The translations under genes were made by a program, and so were the position numbers. DNA of 64,000 nt from assembly GCF_008923725.1 (NCBI RefSeq), contig NZ_WBPF01000023.1, forward strand, positions 8,481 to 72,480, given 5' to 3'. Under the pieces are notes generated by a model that had not been told where the DNA came from, did no database searches, and worked only from the letters and a program-made list of their open reading frames with translations. Shown piece by piece: positions 36,389 to 45,811 of this stretch. Within the stretch, counting starts at the first letter, position 1. Each line of letters starts with the position of its first letter. Origin of the DNA: Bacillus sp. CH140a_4T (lineage in GTDB: Bacteria; Bacillota; Bacilli; Bacillales; Bacillaceae_G).

Positions 36389-37629
36389 TACACTTCAATA
36401 TTTCGCAACATCGTGTAAATGTCGTTATTCACTTTACCAAATGATTTAATGTTATTTTGAATGTTAGATAATAAAACAACATACACACTTCCGTTTTTAC
36501 TAAATCCATTTAAACAATTCCATCCTGGCATTACACCGTGATTCGAATAACTTCCTGGGTCTATGTACCATCCAAACCCGTAATCTTTTTTTCCGCCCGT
36601 AAACATTTGATCATAGCTCTCTTTTGAAATTAACTTTCCAGAGAAGAGCGCTTCATTAAATAAATATAAATCATGTGCACTTGTATATATATCACCGCAA
36701 CCATATAGTTGTGACATACTTGGAATATTCGGTGTTGTCATATTGTTATTTACTATTTTATAACCTGTCGATGGAAACCTTGTTTGCTCTAACGCTTTAC
36801 CGAAACCAGAATGTTTCATACCCACAGTAGCAAAAATATGTTGTTTAATATACTCTTCTAACGGTTGTCCACTTACCTTCTCAGCGATGTAAGCAAGTAT
36901 CGAATAGTTCGAATCGGAATATTTCCATTTCTCTCCTGGACTCCCAACACGCTTTTGCTTTCCTATTCGTTTTATCAATTCTTCATGAGAAATATCCTCT
37001 GTTCCCTGCTCATACTCTGGAATTCCTGATGTATGTGTTAATAAATGTTTTAACTGAATCCCATTCCCTTGAGGGAAATCTGAAATATACTTTGCAACCG
37101 TATCCTCTACGCTTAATTTATTTTGATCTTTTAATTGCATAATAGCAGTTGCTACAAACGCCTTTGAAATAGATCCAATATAAAAAGTTGTCTCTGAATT
37201 ATTCGGTACTTGTTTCTCTTTGTTCGCCATACCGTATCCCTTATTTAAAAGAACTTTTCCGTTCTTTACAATAACAGCCGTCCCGCTAAATCCTACGTTT
37301 TGTAAATATTGATCTAATTGAGCGTTTTCATTAATTTCTTGAGGTGGTCCCTCAGCAGGCTTCTCCACAGCTTGCGCTTGCTTCACTTGTTCTTCCTGCT
37401 CTTTTTGTTTTTGTGCTTCTTGCTTCTTTTTTTCTTCTTTCTTTTTTAGCTCTTCTTGTTTCTTCATTTCTGCTGCTGCTTTTAAAGTTTCTTCTTTCTT
37501 ATTATCCGCAACAATTTTTGTATACATGAAATATACAACTGAAAATAGTAAGACGAGAATGATTGTTCTTTTTATGTATACAATCGGCCGACGTGCTTTC
37601 CCATTCGCATTATTTTTTTCCTGATCCAT
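36388..37629 (-). CDS. Membrane-anchored beta-lactamase-type serine hydrolase
   Basis: About 413 residues. An uncleaved N-terminal helix (about 16-36) is followed by a Lys/Glu/Gln-rich coiled coil (about 43-92), then a class C beta-lactamase/DD-peptidase domain. The nucleophile is S153 with K156 (SISK), the second motif is Y237-S-D (YSDSNY) and a late SNHGVMPG holds the third. The anchor and spacer place the domain outside the membrane. Likely peptidoglycan DD-peptidase or esterase, not a drug-resistance enzyme. Start chosen at ATG 37629 (AAGGGG 12 bases upstream); a TTG at 37656 is possible. Confidence 0.85.
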   Translation of the reverse strand: MDQEKNNANGKARRPIVYIKRTIILVLLFSVVYFMYTKIVADNKKEETLKAAAEMKKQEELKKKEEKKKQEAQKQKEQEEQVKQAQAVEKPAEGPPQEINENAQLDQYLQNVGFSGTAVIVKNGKVLLNKGYGMANKEKQVPNNSETTFYIGSISKAFVATAIMQLKDQNKLSVEDTVAKYISDFPQGNGIQLKHLLTHTSGIPEYEQGTEDISHEELIKRIGKQKRVGSPGEKWKYSDSNYSILAYIAEKVSGQPLEEYIKQHIFATVGMKHSGFGKALEQTRFPSTGYKIVNNNMTTPNIPSMSQLYGCGDIYTSAHDLYLFNEALFSGKLISKESYDQMFTGGKKDYGFGWYIDPGSYSNHGVMPGWNCLNGFSKNGSVYVVLLSNIQNNIKSFGKVNNDIYTMLRNIEV

Positions 37630-37819
37630 GATTGCTTTTTTCCCCTTACTCAACAATAATTTACTCCCTCTACTAAAGATTTTTTTTAGTAGATTATGGA
37701 TACTCCATTCTATGTCATCCCTACTTTATCACGCACTGCACATATTACCAACCTATATGTATAAAAAAGAAAAAGAAAATTTATAAAAGTAAGATTGCTA
37801 TTAAATTGTTAACAAAAAA

Positions 37820-37870
37820 AGAGGATATCCTCTAAAAAATTGATGTTATCAATCTTTTTGGATATCCTCT
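37820..37870 (-). terminator. Compound terminator of the N-acetylglucosamine PTS gene
   Basis: Outer 11-bp stem AGAGGATATCC/GGATATCCTCT encloses an inner ATTGAT/ATCAAT hairpin; T7 follows on the minus strand. Confidence 0.8.
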
Positions 37871-37881
37871 TATCTCATTAT

Positions 37882-39384
37882 TTATACGTGTTTTTTCATA
37901 TCATCGGCAACAGATTCAACATTTGTACCTACGATAACTTGGACACTCGTGTTACTTAATTTCATAACACCTTTTGCACCCGCACGTTTTAATGCTGCTT
38001 CGTTTACTTGACCAGCATCTTTCACTTGTAAGCGTAGACGTGTTGCACAGTTATCAATAACTGTTAAGTTTTCTTTTCCACCTAAAGCTGCTACGTAAGT
38101 TTCACCAATTGAACCTGCAACTGGAGCTTCTTCACCTTCAGCTAGTTCCTCTTCGTCTTCACGACCAGGAGTTTTTAGGTCGAATTTCTTAATTAAGAAG
38201 TAGAATACAACGAAATAAATTACTGCGTAAATTAAACCGACTCCCGCGAGTAATACTGGTTTTGTTGCAATACCGAAGTTTAAGAAGTAATCGATTGCAC
38301 CGGCACTAAATGTGAAACCATCGTGAATGCCGAGTGTTGTTGTAATGAATAGAGACAGACCTGTTAATACAGCATGAATACCATATAATACTGGTGATAA
38401 GAACATGAATGAGAATTCAATTGGTTCTGTAATACCAGTTAAGAATGAAGTTAATGCTAGACCACCTAACATACCTGTAACCATTTTACGGTTTTCTGGT
38501 TTAGCAGCCGCAATCATTGCGAAACATGCTGCTGGTAAACCGAACATCATAACTGGGAAGAAACCAGTCATAAACATACCCGCTGTTTTATCTCCTGCAA
38601 GGAAGCGAGCAATATCACCATTTACAACATTACCTGCTGCATTTGTAAAGTCACCAAGTACGAACCAGAAGTATGTGTTCATTACGTGGTGTAAACCGAT
38701 TGGAATCAATAGACGATTTAATAAACCAAATAGACCTGAACCAACTGCACCTAAATTAACAATTCCATGAGCTAATGCATCGATAGCATTTTGAATTGCT
38801 GGCCAAATTTGTGCGAATAGAATTCCTAATAGTAACATCACAACCGATGTAACAATCGGAACGAAACGTTTTCCAGCAAAGAACCCTAACCATTCTGGAA
38901 GTTTAATCTTATGGAATTTATTATAAAGAAGTCCTGCTATAACACCGACAATAATACCACCTAAAACTTTCATATCCACTTTAGTCGATAATTCGGCTGC
39001 CTTAGATACCTGTGTCATTGTATCTGCAAGCTTAGATGGATCTACATTAGCGCTATTACCTATTAAATCTTGAACTTTGCCTAATTTATCTTGTAATTCT
39101 ACAGTAGAATATCCCTTACTAAGTGCATCAATACTGTTTTTCATAACTAGATAACCAATTGCACCTGCAAGACCTGCTGCACCACTACCATCAACTGAAA
39201 GACCGATTGCAATACCAATTGCAAAAATAAGTGCTAAATTATCAAAAACTGCTGCACCGGCCTGTGCCATAACAGGAATATCAAATACATCTGGTTGCCC
39301 TAAACGAAGCAATAATCCTGCTGCTGGTAGTACGGCGATTGGAAGCATTAATGCTTTACCAATACGTTGTAGAAACTGCAACAT
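37882..39384 (-). CDS. nagP: N-acetylglucosamine-specific PTS enzyme IIBC
   Basis: 500-residue PTS permease. The C domain of about ten helices spans roughly residues 1-390 (GLHHVMNTYFWFVLGDF, GITEPIEFSFMF motifs of the glucose/GlcNAc family); a linker with TPGRE leads to a IIB domain with the phosphorylated cysteine in NCATRLRL. There is no IIA domain, so a shared IIA-Glc is needed. The GITEPIEF and HDGFTFSAG stretches fit GlcNAc rather than glucose transporters. The ATG at 39384 follows AGGGGG. A cre-like site lies 53 bp upstream. nagP and nagE are both used as names. Confidence 0.9.
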   Translation of the reverse strand: MLQFLQRIGKALMLPIAVLPAAGLLLRLGQPDVFDIPVMAQAGAAVFDNLALIFAIGIAIGLSVDGSGAAGLAGAIGYLVMKNSIDALSKGYSTVELQDKLGKVQDLIGNSANVDPSKLADTMTQVSKAAELSTKVDMKVLGGIIVGVIAGLLYNKFHKIKLPEWLGFFAGKRFVPIVTSVVMLLLGILFAQIWPAIQNAIDALAHGIVNLGAVGSGLFGLLNRLLIPIGLHHVMNTYFWFVLGDFTNAAGNVVNGDIARFLAGDKTAGMFMTGFFPVMMFGLPAACFAMIAAAKPENRKMVTGMLGGLALTSFLTGITEPIEFSFMFLSPVLYGIHAVLTGLSLFITTTLGIHDGFTFSAGAIDYFLNFGIATKPVLLAGVGLIYAVIYFVVFYFLIKKFDLKTPGREDEEELAEGEEAPVAGSIGETYVAALGGKENLTVIDNCATRLRLQVKDAGQVNEAALKRAGAKGVMKLSNTSVQVIVGTNVESVADDMKKHV

Positions 39385-39436
39385 TTTAATTCCCCCTATC
39401 AAATTTATGAAATCGTTATCATTATAAGTACGCCTT

Positions 39437-39450
39437 AGAAAACGCTTTCT
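39437..39450. promoter_or_regulatory. cre-like site upstream of nagP
   Basis: AGAAAACGCTTTCT is a near-perfect palindrome that matches the CcpA operator TGAAAGCGCTTTCA except at its ends. It is just upstream of TATAAT (minus strand, 39421-39426), overlapping the -35 region, so catabolite repression of GlcNAc uptake is likely. Confidence 0.6.
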
Positions 39451-39707
39451 ATTTACATAACCATAATAACATATAGTTGTATAGATGTGTAGTTTTTATT
39501 TTTGAATTTTTTATGGATAAATCTCCTATTTCCAAACTGTTATATAAAAGGAAAATTATCCTTTTTAATATAGAATACTCGAAACGAAATACCTACTATA
39601 GAACATGTAACTTTCGTTTTATCATTCCACTTTTTCATGTTATTATTTATTTCCGAGCATATCGGGAAAAGTAAACGTAGTTAATTCGAAATAGGAGCGT
39701 TGGTACT

Positions 39708-40637
39708 ATGCAGTGCATTGAAACAAACAACTTACAACAGTTGTTAGAACAAGTAAAACCATATACGAAAAAAGGAAAGCTTGCTACTTATATCCCCGAA
39801 CTAGGAAATGCAAATCCAGATGATTTAGGGATTGCCATTTTCCATAAAGAAACAGAATACATCCATGCTGGCAACTCACAGACACTATTTACTCTTCAAA
39901 GTATTTCAAAAGTAATTACACTTGCACTTGCCCTTTTAGATCGTGGTGAAGAATATGTATTTTCTAAAGTTGGAATGGAGCCGACTGGCGATCCATTTAA
40001 TTCTATTATTAAGTTAGAAACGACAAGTCCTTCTAAGCCACTTAATCCAATGATTAATGCAGGAGCACTAGCTATTACAAGCATGTTAGCAGGAAACGAT
40101 AATGAAGCAAAAATGGAGCGCATCCTTCATTTTGTACGTGAAATAACAGATAATCCTACTATTAATTATTCTTCTAAAGTTGCCAATTCAGAATTAGAGA
40201 CAGCTTACTTAAACCGTTCACTTTGTTACTATATGAAACAAAACGGAATTATCGATTGTGATATTGAAGAACTTATGGATTTATACACTCGTCAATGTGC
40301 AGTTGAAGTAAACTGTATCGATTTAGCACGTATCGGCTTAATTTTTGCGATGGATGGCTATGATCCATATAAGAAAAAACAAATTATCCCTAAACATATT
40401 ACAAAAATCTGTAAAACATTTATGGTTACATGCGGTATGTATAACGAGTCTGGTGAATTTGCGATTCGCGTTGGTATCCCCGCAAAAAGTGGTGTAGCTG
40501 GTGGCATTTTCGGCTGCGTAAAAGGAGAAATGGGAATTGGTCTTTTCGGACCGGCTTTAGATGCAAACGGAAATAGTATCGCTGGTTTTAAAATTCTTGA
40601 ACTTCTTTCTGCTCAAGAAGGATGGAGCATTTTTTAA
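39708..40637 (+). CDS. glsA: Glutaminase A
   Basis: 309-residue glutaminase of the beta-lactamase-like fold, converting glutamine to glutamate and ammonia. The SxxK nucleophile is S65-I-S-K68 in [18 protein letters not shown] (about 111-122) and GVAGGIFG (near 260) are family signatures. GGAGCG lies before the ATG. Cytosolic. It is monocistronic with its own terminator and stands apart from the ylaM/ybgJ-type contexts. Together with gltB in this window it links to glutamine/glutamate balance, though the genes are not cotranscribed. Confidence 0.95.
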   Translation: MQCIETNNLQQLLEQVKPYTKKGKLATYIPELGNANPDDLGIAIFHKETEYIHAGNSQTLFTLQSISKVITLALALLDRGEEYVFSKVGMEPTGDPFNSIIKLETTSPSKPLNPMINAGALAITSMLAGNDNEAKMERILHFVREITDNPTINYSSKVANSELETAYLNRSLCYYMKQNGIIDCDIEELMDLYTRQCAVEVNCIDLARIGLIFAMDGYDPYKKKQIIPKHITKICKTFMVTCGMYNESGEFAIRVGIPAKSGVAGGIFGCVKGEMGIGLFGPALDANGNSIAGFKILELLSAQEGWSIF

Positions 40638-40646
40638 TTCAGAGTT

Positions 40647-40672
40647 ATCCTGCTATACTAGCAGGATTTTTT
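40647..40672 (+). terminator. Terminator of glsA
   Basis: Perfect 9-bp stem ATCCTGCTA/TAGCAGGAT with 3-nt loop and T6. Confidence 0.9.
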
Positions 40673-40812
40673 CATTTCATAAATACCTTAATTTTATCTG
40701 CTATCAATCCCCTTACAAAAACCGTACTGAAAGTTTCTCTATATCATGCATATTTGCTCCCCTCTCCTGAATAGTATAGTACAACCTAGCGCTATATGTG
40801 GAGGTGCGAAAG

Positions 40813-41154
40813 ATGAAACTAATATTTCAAATGGGAAAACAGCCTGTTCTTGAAAAAACAATTCTTCTTTTTATATTGAGTATTGTAGAAAGCCTAAAGT
40901 TAAAAGTGGTTTCACTCGATGAAGCTCACCGATACATATTCAATTTAGAAGTACTTGAACTACTAATGGATCGAAACATCGATGATCAAGTACTTGAACT
41001 TATTCATTTCGGAATGGGACTTGAAGACATTCATCATGTACTTCCTGAAGAACTTGAACATACGATCGAAGAATTAAAGTGGCTTTGCATTCAAGTTTTA
41101 AGTGAATACAGCATGCACGAAGAATCTGAACAACTAATTGAAGATATACGCTAA
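40813..41154 (+). CDS. DUF3969 family protein
   Basis: 113-residue, all-helical, acidic cytosolic protein with no cysteine-rich or nucleotide-binding motif. Length and pattern (KLIFQMGKQP, then GMGLEDIHHVLPEEL) agree with the DUF3969 family of B. cereus as I recall it. Function unknown. The ATG at 40813 follows GGAGGTGCG; the frame's earlier GTG at 40798 precedes the ribosome site. It has its own terminator. Confidence 0.75.
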   Translation: MKLIFQMGKQPVLEKTILLFILSIVESLKLKVVSLDEAHRYIFNLEVLELLMDRNIDDQVLELIHFGMGLEDIHHVLPEELEHTIEELKWLCIQVLSEYSMHEESEQLIEDIR

Positions 41155-41177
41155 AAAGCACCTATGTAGGTGCTTTT
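41154..41177. terminator. Shared terminator (DUF3969 gene and small convergent gene)
   Basis: Perfect 10-bp stem AAAAGCACCT/AGGTGCTTTT with 4-nt loop, flanked by A and T, abutting both stop codons. Confidence 0.85.
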
Positions 41178-41334
41178 AATGTTTTTTCAAACTATTTTTA
41201 TACGTCTCAATATTTACTGGTAGCTCTTCCTCTTCTAAAGTATGTTCATTTACATCTTTATGAACGAACGCACCTTTAGGCTGTTGATGGTCATGCCCTT
41301 TTTTCTTATGATCAAATGCTTTTCCTCGTCCCAT
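41176..41334 (-). CDS. Small basic His/Lys-rich protein, unknown
   Basis: 52-residue hydrophilic protein starting MGRGKAFDHKKKGHDHQQPKG, with many His and Lys in the first half and an acidic LEEEELPV stretch in the second. AAAGGGGG with ideal spacing precedes the ATG at 41334; the longer frame (to 41472) runs back into the ytaF 3' end without a ribosome site. I do not recognise the family. It lies downstream of ytaF in the same direction. Confidence 0.65.
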   Translation of the reverse strand: MGRGKAFDHKKKGHDHQQPKGAFVHKDVNEHTLEEEELPVNIETYKNSLKKH

Positions 41335-41449
41335 ACGGATCCCCCTTTCTTTAAAAGAAATCCGTATTAGTATGGAGAAAAGTACGTCGATATATGCAAT
41401 CCTTTGCCGTATTCCCAAGGAAATACTCGAACATTGTTTTCTGTTCTCC

Positions 41450-42061
41450 TTACAACAGCTGATCAATTCCAATAAGAATTAATAGTACACCCGCAATAAC
41501 AGTAGCCCATTTCCCTAAGTATTCTGCTAAAAATCGTTTTCCTACATACGTAAAACCACTAATACAAATAAAACTAAACACCCCAGAAATAGTTGCTGTA
41601 AGCCATAGATTCAAGTTTGTTACCCCAGCATCAAATCCACCTGCGATATTATTAATAGACAACGCAATCCCTAAAACAATTGCTTCTGAAAAACTAATTG
41701 TTTTAGAACCATCAAAATCTGCTTTTTCTGGATCACGTAAAATGCCCATAAGTATATTACCATCTTTAGAACCTACAGTATTTCTTTGCCCCAAGAAAGG
41801 CTGGCACAAAACGAATACACCGATTATACCTAAAACAATTGCTCCAATTAGGTTTGCAGTAAACTCTGAAATAAATAGCGCTATCCAGTTCCCCAAAAAG
41901 CCAGCTAATAAAGTAAATAAAAACCCAAAAAATGCGATGATAAAATTGTTAAGCCACGAAATTCGAATTTTACGAATGCCATATGCAATCCCAACACCTG
42001 CATTATCTAAATTAGAAGCAATCCCGATTAAAAAAATTGAAAATAGACCTGCCGTACTCAT
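41450..42061 (-). CDS. ytaF: Sporulation membrane protein YtaF (MntP family)
   Basis: 203-residue six-helix protein of the MntP/YtaF family. Acidic/polar residues conserved in helices are visible: NLDNAGVGIAYG near the start and LSINNIAGGFDAG in the second half, the internal repeat typical of this fold. A soluble loop (about 93-122) with DPEKADFDGSKTISF separates the halves. MntP homologues export manganese, YtaF is linked to sporulation; transport is not proven for it. The first ATG is used. Confidence 0.9.
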   Translation of the reverse strand: MSTAGLFSIFLIGIASNLDNAGVGIAYGIRKIRISWLNNFIIAFFGFLFTLLAGFLGNWIALFISEFTANLIGAIVLGIIGVFVLCQPFLGQRNTVGSKDGNILMGILRDPEKADFDGSKTISFSEAIVLGIALSINNIAGGFDAGVTNLNLWLTATISGVFSFICISGFTYVGKRFLAEYLGKWATVIAGVLLILIGIDQLL

Positions 42062-42102
42062 AAACAGCCACCCCTTTTTCTCACTTTTCCATGCATATTA
42101 TG

Positions 42103-42162
42103 AAAATGTTGAGCAACTGTGCCTGTCTGTTTCATATACATGTAATAAATGCTCAACATTTT
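42103..42162. promoter_or_regulatory. Widely spaced inverted repeat upstream of the HTH gene
   Basis: Perfect 13-bp arms AAAATGTTGAGCA (42103-42115) and TGCTCAACATTTT (42150-42162) separated by 34 bp, ending 29 bp before the HTH gene start. It could be an operator pair for that regulator, or the hairpin of an RNA terminator with a T tail. Confidence 0.5.
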
Positions 42163-42191
42163 TTCAACAATAAAAAAGGAGTGCCTTCACT

Positions 42192-42845
42192 ATGCCTAAA
42201 GAAAATCCAAATGAGCGGCTTAGTACATTAATAAAAAAACTTTTAAAAGAACGTGCCTTATCCATGCGCCAATTAGGAATGCTTACAAATATTGATCCCG
42301 CAACAATCTCAAGAATTATGAATGGTAAACAACCACCAAAACAAAAACATCTACAAAAATTTGCAGAATGTCTGCAAGTTCCACCCCAATTGTTATTTGA
42401 TGAAATGTATCCTGATTCTCCTCACATTAATAAAGAAAAGACGGATATGTACACATCTCTTGATACAATTCAGCAAACGCTGCAATCCTCTAACTTATTC
42501 GATTTCGACTATACAACAACTCGCGTAAAACAAGAACTTGAAAACTATGAACGCTATGCTCAGACAACAGAAGGTGAAAAACGTATTCATGAAAGTTTCG
42601 CGAGCAAGCTAGAACAAATTGATAGCGCTGGTCCTTTCATTGAGCAATTAACGGATATGTATCAACAATTTTGCAATGAAACGATTCGAAAAGACGAGCG
42701 GGCAGTTCTCGGAGGCGCATTATTGTATTTCATTTTATCAACAGACATTATCCCCGATTATCTCTTTCCGATTGGCTATTTAGATGATGCAATTGCTGTT
42801 GAATTAGCGAAAGAGAAATTAATTAAACTAAAACGAAAGACATAG
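42192..42845 (+). CDS. HTH (Xre) regulator fused to DUF1232
   Basis: 217-residue protein. An Xre/Cro-type helix-turn-helix occupies about 10-65 (SMRQLGMLTNIDPATISRIMNGKQPP). A linker of about 85 residues follows, then a C-terminal DUF1232/YkvA-like hydrophobic segment with GGALLYFILSTDIIPDYLFPIGYLDDA, in which the DxIPD and GYLDD motifs are conserved. The combination suggests a DNA-binding protein tied to the membrane. AAAAGGAG is upstream of the ATG. Targets unknown; the inverted repeat at 42103-42162 is a candidate autoregulatory site. Confidence 0.85.
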   Translation: MPKENPNERLSTLIKKLLKERALSMRQLGMLTNIDPATISRIMNGKQPPKQKHLQKFAECLQVPPQLLFDEMYPDSPHINKEKTDMYTSLDTIQQTLQSSNLFDFDYTTTRVKQELENYERYAQTTEGEKRIHESFASKLEQIDSAGPFIEQLTDMYQQFCNETIRKDERAVLGGALLYFILSTDIIPDYLFPIGYLDDAIAVELAKEKLIKLKRKT

Positions 42846-42854
42846 AAATATAAA

Positions 42855-42894
42855 GAACTATTTCAGTTGTTTCTGTTCAACCCTGAAATAGTTC
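42855..42894 (+). terminator. Hairpin after the HTH-DUF1232 gene
   Basis: 12-bp stem GAACTATTTCAG/CTGAAATAGTTC with 16-nt loop, no T run directly after it. Confidence 0.55.
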
Positions 42895-42900
42895 ACTAAA

Positions 42901-42932
42901 AAATCGTACAAGTATACATACCTGTACGATTT
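42901..42932 (-). terminator. Terminator of the M20 peptidase gene
   Basis: Minus strand: perfect 10-bp stem AAATCGTACA/TGTACGATTT followed by TTTTAG, just beyond the peptidase stop. Confidence 0.75.
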
Positions 42933-42944
42933 CAACATACTAAT

Positions 42945-44219
42945 CTATTTTTTCGTATGACACCATTCATATATAAACGCTGTTATTACTTTTGTAAATT
43001 CAATTAACTGTTCTACTTCAACTTTCTCATTTATTGAATGAGCTTCTTCTAATGTACCAGGTCCGTAAATAACAGCTGGAATATGAAATTCACTAAACCA
43101 ACCACCGTCCGTTACCGTTGCAGACATATCTAAAATTGCATTTTTAGATAGAATTGATTCGTGTACTGAGCTAAGCGTTTTTACTGCTGCATGTTCACTA
43201 TCCACTTCTAAAGAAGGAAAAATTTCGCCACGATCCACAATCATTGATTCTCCGCCCCACTTAAATTGTGGTGGATTTTCACTTAACCATGGATCGGCAG
43301 CCGCTACTTTCCCAATAAATTCTTCAATTTCTTTTATTATTTGTTCATGTGTTTCATTCGGATAGAAGTGCACCGTTATCCATAATCGGCACTCATCCGC
43401 AATAAACGCTGCATGCCGTCCGCCTTCAATAACAGCTGGATTAATCGTTGTTGTTCCAGATGGATAGCCTTCATATGTTTTCATGACTGCCCAATGACGC
43501 TCTAACTCTTGTAAACTTTGCACAACCTTCATCATTTTTTCAATCGCACTCGCTCCGAATAAACGTCCTCCAGCATGAATCATTTGCCTGCGGGTTGCAT
43601 CATGAAACGTCTGAGGGCTTTTCACAGTAATCCATCCAGTAATTACGCCACCCTGCCCTTGCATACGCAAATCACTCGTATCCACTACGATTGCAAAATC
43701 AGCATCATAACCTCTTTTGCAGCATTGAAGTGTACCTGCCTCTCCAACTTCTTCTCCAATTACGGATTGAACGATTAAATCTCCAGGTAATTCAATGTCG
43801 GCTTCTTGTAAAAGCTGAATAGCAAATAGTGCCCCAGCCAGTCCACCTTTCATATCTGCCGCACCCCGCCCAACTAACCAACCATCTTTTATAAAAGGCT
43901 CAAACGGATTAGTCTCCCACGCCTCATCTGCTGACACTTCAGCTACATCCATATGTCCATTAATAATAAGACTTTTATGTGTGTCACTTTCTATTCCTTT
44001 TTTCATCCCAACAACGTTCGGGTCATTCGGATATACATCCCATTTATCTACACTAAAATTTCGTTTTCTTAGAAAATGGGCAACAAATTCTTGCGCCTCA
44101 TTTGTATTTCTCGCCGGCGGTGCTGGTGTTTCAAAACGAATTAATGTTTTTGTAAGTTCTAGTAATTCCTCTTTCCTTAAATCTATTTGTTTTAACAGCT
44201 GTGAAACTTCTTGCTTCAT
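42945..44219 (-). CDS. M20 family amidohydrolase (ArgE/DapE/YlmB-like)
   Basis: 424-residue zinc peptidase-fold enzyme. Ligands follow the family pattern: H89-M-D91 (NGHMD), D122 (GRGAADMKGG), E156/E157 (IGEEVGE), and a late HSINEKV near the C-terminus. Related enzymes include acetylornithine deacetylase and YlmB, the formylaminopyrimidine deformylase of thiamin salvage, of nearly equal length (about 426). No arginine or thiamin gene is adjacent, so the substrate stays open. AAAGGGGAATGAGCG precedes the ATG. Confidence 0.85.
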   Translation of the reverse strand: MKQEVSQLLKQIDLRKEELLELTKTLIRFETPAPPARNTNEAQEFVAHFLRKRNFSVDKWDVYPNDPNVVGMKKGIESDTHKSLIINGHMDVAEVSADEAWETNPFEPFIKDGWLVGRGAADMKGGLAGALFAIQLLQEADIELPGDLIVQSVIGEEVGEAGTLQCCKRGYDADFAIVVDTSDLRMQGQGGVITGWITVKSPQTFHDATRRQMIHAGGRLFGASAIEKMMKVVQSLQELERHWAVMKTYEGYPSGTTTINPAVIEGGRHAAFIADECRLWITVHFYPNETHEQIIKEIEEFIGKVAAADPWLSENPPQFKWGGESMIVDRGEIFPSLEVDSEHAAVKTLSSVHESILSKNAILDMSATVTDGGWFSEFHIPAVIYGPGTLEEAHSINEKVEVEQLIEFTKVITAFIYEWCHTKK

Positions 44220-44267
44220 CGCTCATTCCCCTTTGCATACGTAGTATGTTCCCAGCTTTATTTTCAC

Positions 44268-44307
44268 AAAAAAAGAGACTGTTTACAATTTTACAGTCTC
44301 TTTTTTT
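44268..44307 (-). terminator. Terminator of the amino acid permease gene
   Basis: Perfect 15-bp stem (44268-44282, 44293-44307) with A7 and T7 flanks and 10-nt loop. Confidence 0.9.
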
Positions 44308-44327
44308 AGCATAAGTTTCTAATATAT

Positions 44328-45749
44328 TTATAAACTTTCTGCCTCTGTTGTATTTGCTTTTTTAATATGTTCTACCTTACGTGCCCTATTTCTTGTCGCA
44401 CGGTAAAACAGTAAACAAACAATCATAAATGGAATACCACAATATAATGCCATTCTTTGTTCTGGAATAAAAGCCATACCAACAATTACTGTTACATTTA
44501 ATACTAACGCAAGCAATGGTACGAATGGATACAGCGGTGTTTTAAATTTCAAGTCCTTCACATCCCTGCCCTGCTTAATGTATGACCTTCTAGCCAATAA
44601 GTTAGATAGAGCAATAGATGCCCAAACTAATATCGCCCCGAACCCGGCAATAGAAAGTAGCCATAAATAAACTGTATCTTCCGCATAAATACCTGATAGT
44701 AATGAAAGGCAACCTACAATTGTACTTACAATCAATGCATAAATAGGAACACCATTTTTAGATAACTTACCGAAAATTGGACTAATCATTCCTTGATTAG
44801 ACATAGACCATAGCATACGAGAAGTTGCATATAATCCTGAATTCGCAACGGATAGAACCGCTGTAATAATAACGAAATTGATAATATCAGCTGCATAAGG
44901 AATACCAATTTTATCAAAGACAACTACGAATGGACTTTCTATCACTCCTGCTTGCTGCCATGGGAATAATCCCGCAAGAATGAAAATAGATAATACAAAG
45001 AACACAAGTATACGCCAAACTGTATTATTAATTGCCTTCGGGATCGTTTTCTCTGGATTTTCACTCTCTCCAGCTGCAATACCAACTAGTTCCGTTCCTT
45101 GGAAGGAAAAATTAACTGCAATCATCGTAATTAAAATGGCTGATAATCCATTTGGAAACACCCCACCATAATCAGTAAAGCTAGAGAACATCGGTGCTGG
45201 TTCATTTCCTTTCATATCTAGAAAACCAAACATTGCTGCCCCGCCTAAAATAATAAATGCAATGATTGTAATGACTTTAATACTTGCAAACCAAAATTCA
45301 ACTTCTGCAAAACTTCTTGAAGATAACGCATTAATAGCAAAGAGAAGCACCGCAAACACTACACACCAAATCCATGACGGTACATCAGGAAACCATCGTT
45401 TCATTAAAATACTAACTGCAATCAGTTCAATACCTATCGTAGCAGACCAGTTTAACCACGACATCCATCCAACTACATAACCCGCTGCAGGGGAAATGTG
45501 CTTCGTAGCATACGTTTGATAAGATCCTGCGTCGGGCATCGCAACAGCTAACTCTCCTAGACAGAGCATCGTTAAATACATAACAAACCCTCCAACAAGA
45601 TACGCTACAATCGCTCCTCCAGGCCCAGCTTCATGAATTGTATACCCAGACCCTAAAAAAAGACCGGTACCAATAACTCCTCCAAGTGCAATCATAAATA
45701 TGTGCCTGCTTTTCAATTCCCGTTTTAATCCTTGGTTTTGATCCATCAT
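44328..45749 (-). CDS. Amino acid permease (APC superfamily)
   Basis: 473-residue, twelve-helix permease. The N-terminal IALGGVIGTGLFLGSG motif and GELAVAMPDAGSYQTYA belong to the AAT subfamily (RocE/RocC, LysP, YbgF-like). The likely substrate is an amino acid taken up with protons; the nearby RocR-like activator hints at arginine/ornithine or a related catabolic amino acid, but this is inference. The first ATG is preceded by AAAGGGGG; a second ATG follows directly. A cre-like site lies just upstream and a bcr1 element separates it from the lipoyl-domain gene. Confidence 0.9.
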   Translation of the reverse strand: MMDQNQGLKRELKSRHIFMIALGGVIGTGLFLGSGYTIHEAGPGGAIVAYLVGGFVMYLTMLCLGELAVAMPDAGSYQTYATKHISPAAGYVVGWMSWLNWSATIGIELIAVSILMKRWFPDVPSWIWCVVFAVLLFAINALSSRSFAEVEFWFASIKVITIIAFIILGGAAMFGFLDMKGNEPAPMFSSFTDYGGVFPNGLSAILITMIAVNFSFQGTELVGIAAGESENPEKTIPKAINNTVWRILVFFVLSIFILAGLFPWQQAGVIESPFVVVFDKIGIPYAADIINFVIITAVLSVANSGLYATSRMLWSMSNQGMISPIFGKLSKNGVPIYALIVSTIVGCLSLLSGIYAEDTVYLWLLSIAGFGAILVWASIALSNLLARRSYIKQGRDVKDLKFKTPLYPFVPLLALVLNVTVIVGMAFIPEQRMALYCGIPFMIVCLLFYRATRNRARKVEHIKKANTTEAESL

Positions 45750-45785
45750 ATAAATCCCCCCTTTTTCCTTTGGAAACCCATTTCA

Positions 45786-45799
45786 TGTAAGCGTTTTTA
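45786..45799. promoter_or_regulatory. cre-like site upstream of the permease
   Basis: TGTAAGCGTTTTTA matches the relaxed CcpA consensus TGNAANCGNWNNCA except one base (C to T). It is 37 bp upstream of the permease start. Confidence 0.4.
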
Positions 45800-45811
45800 A
45801 AATCATTCATA

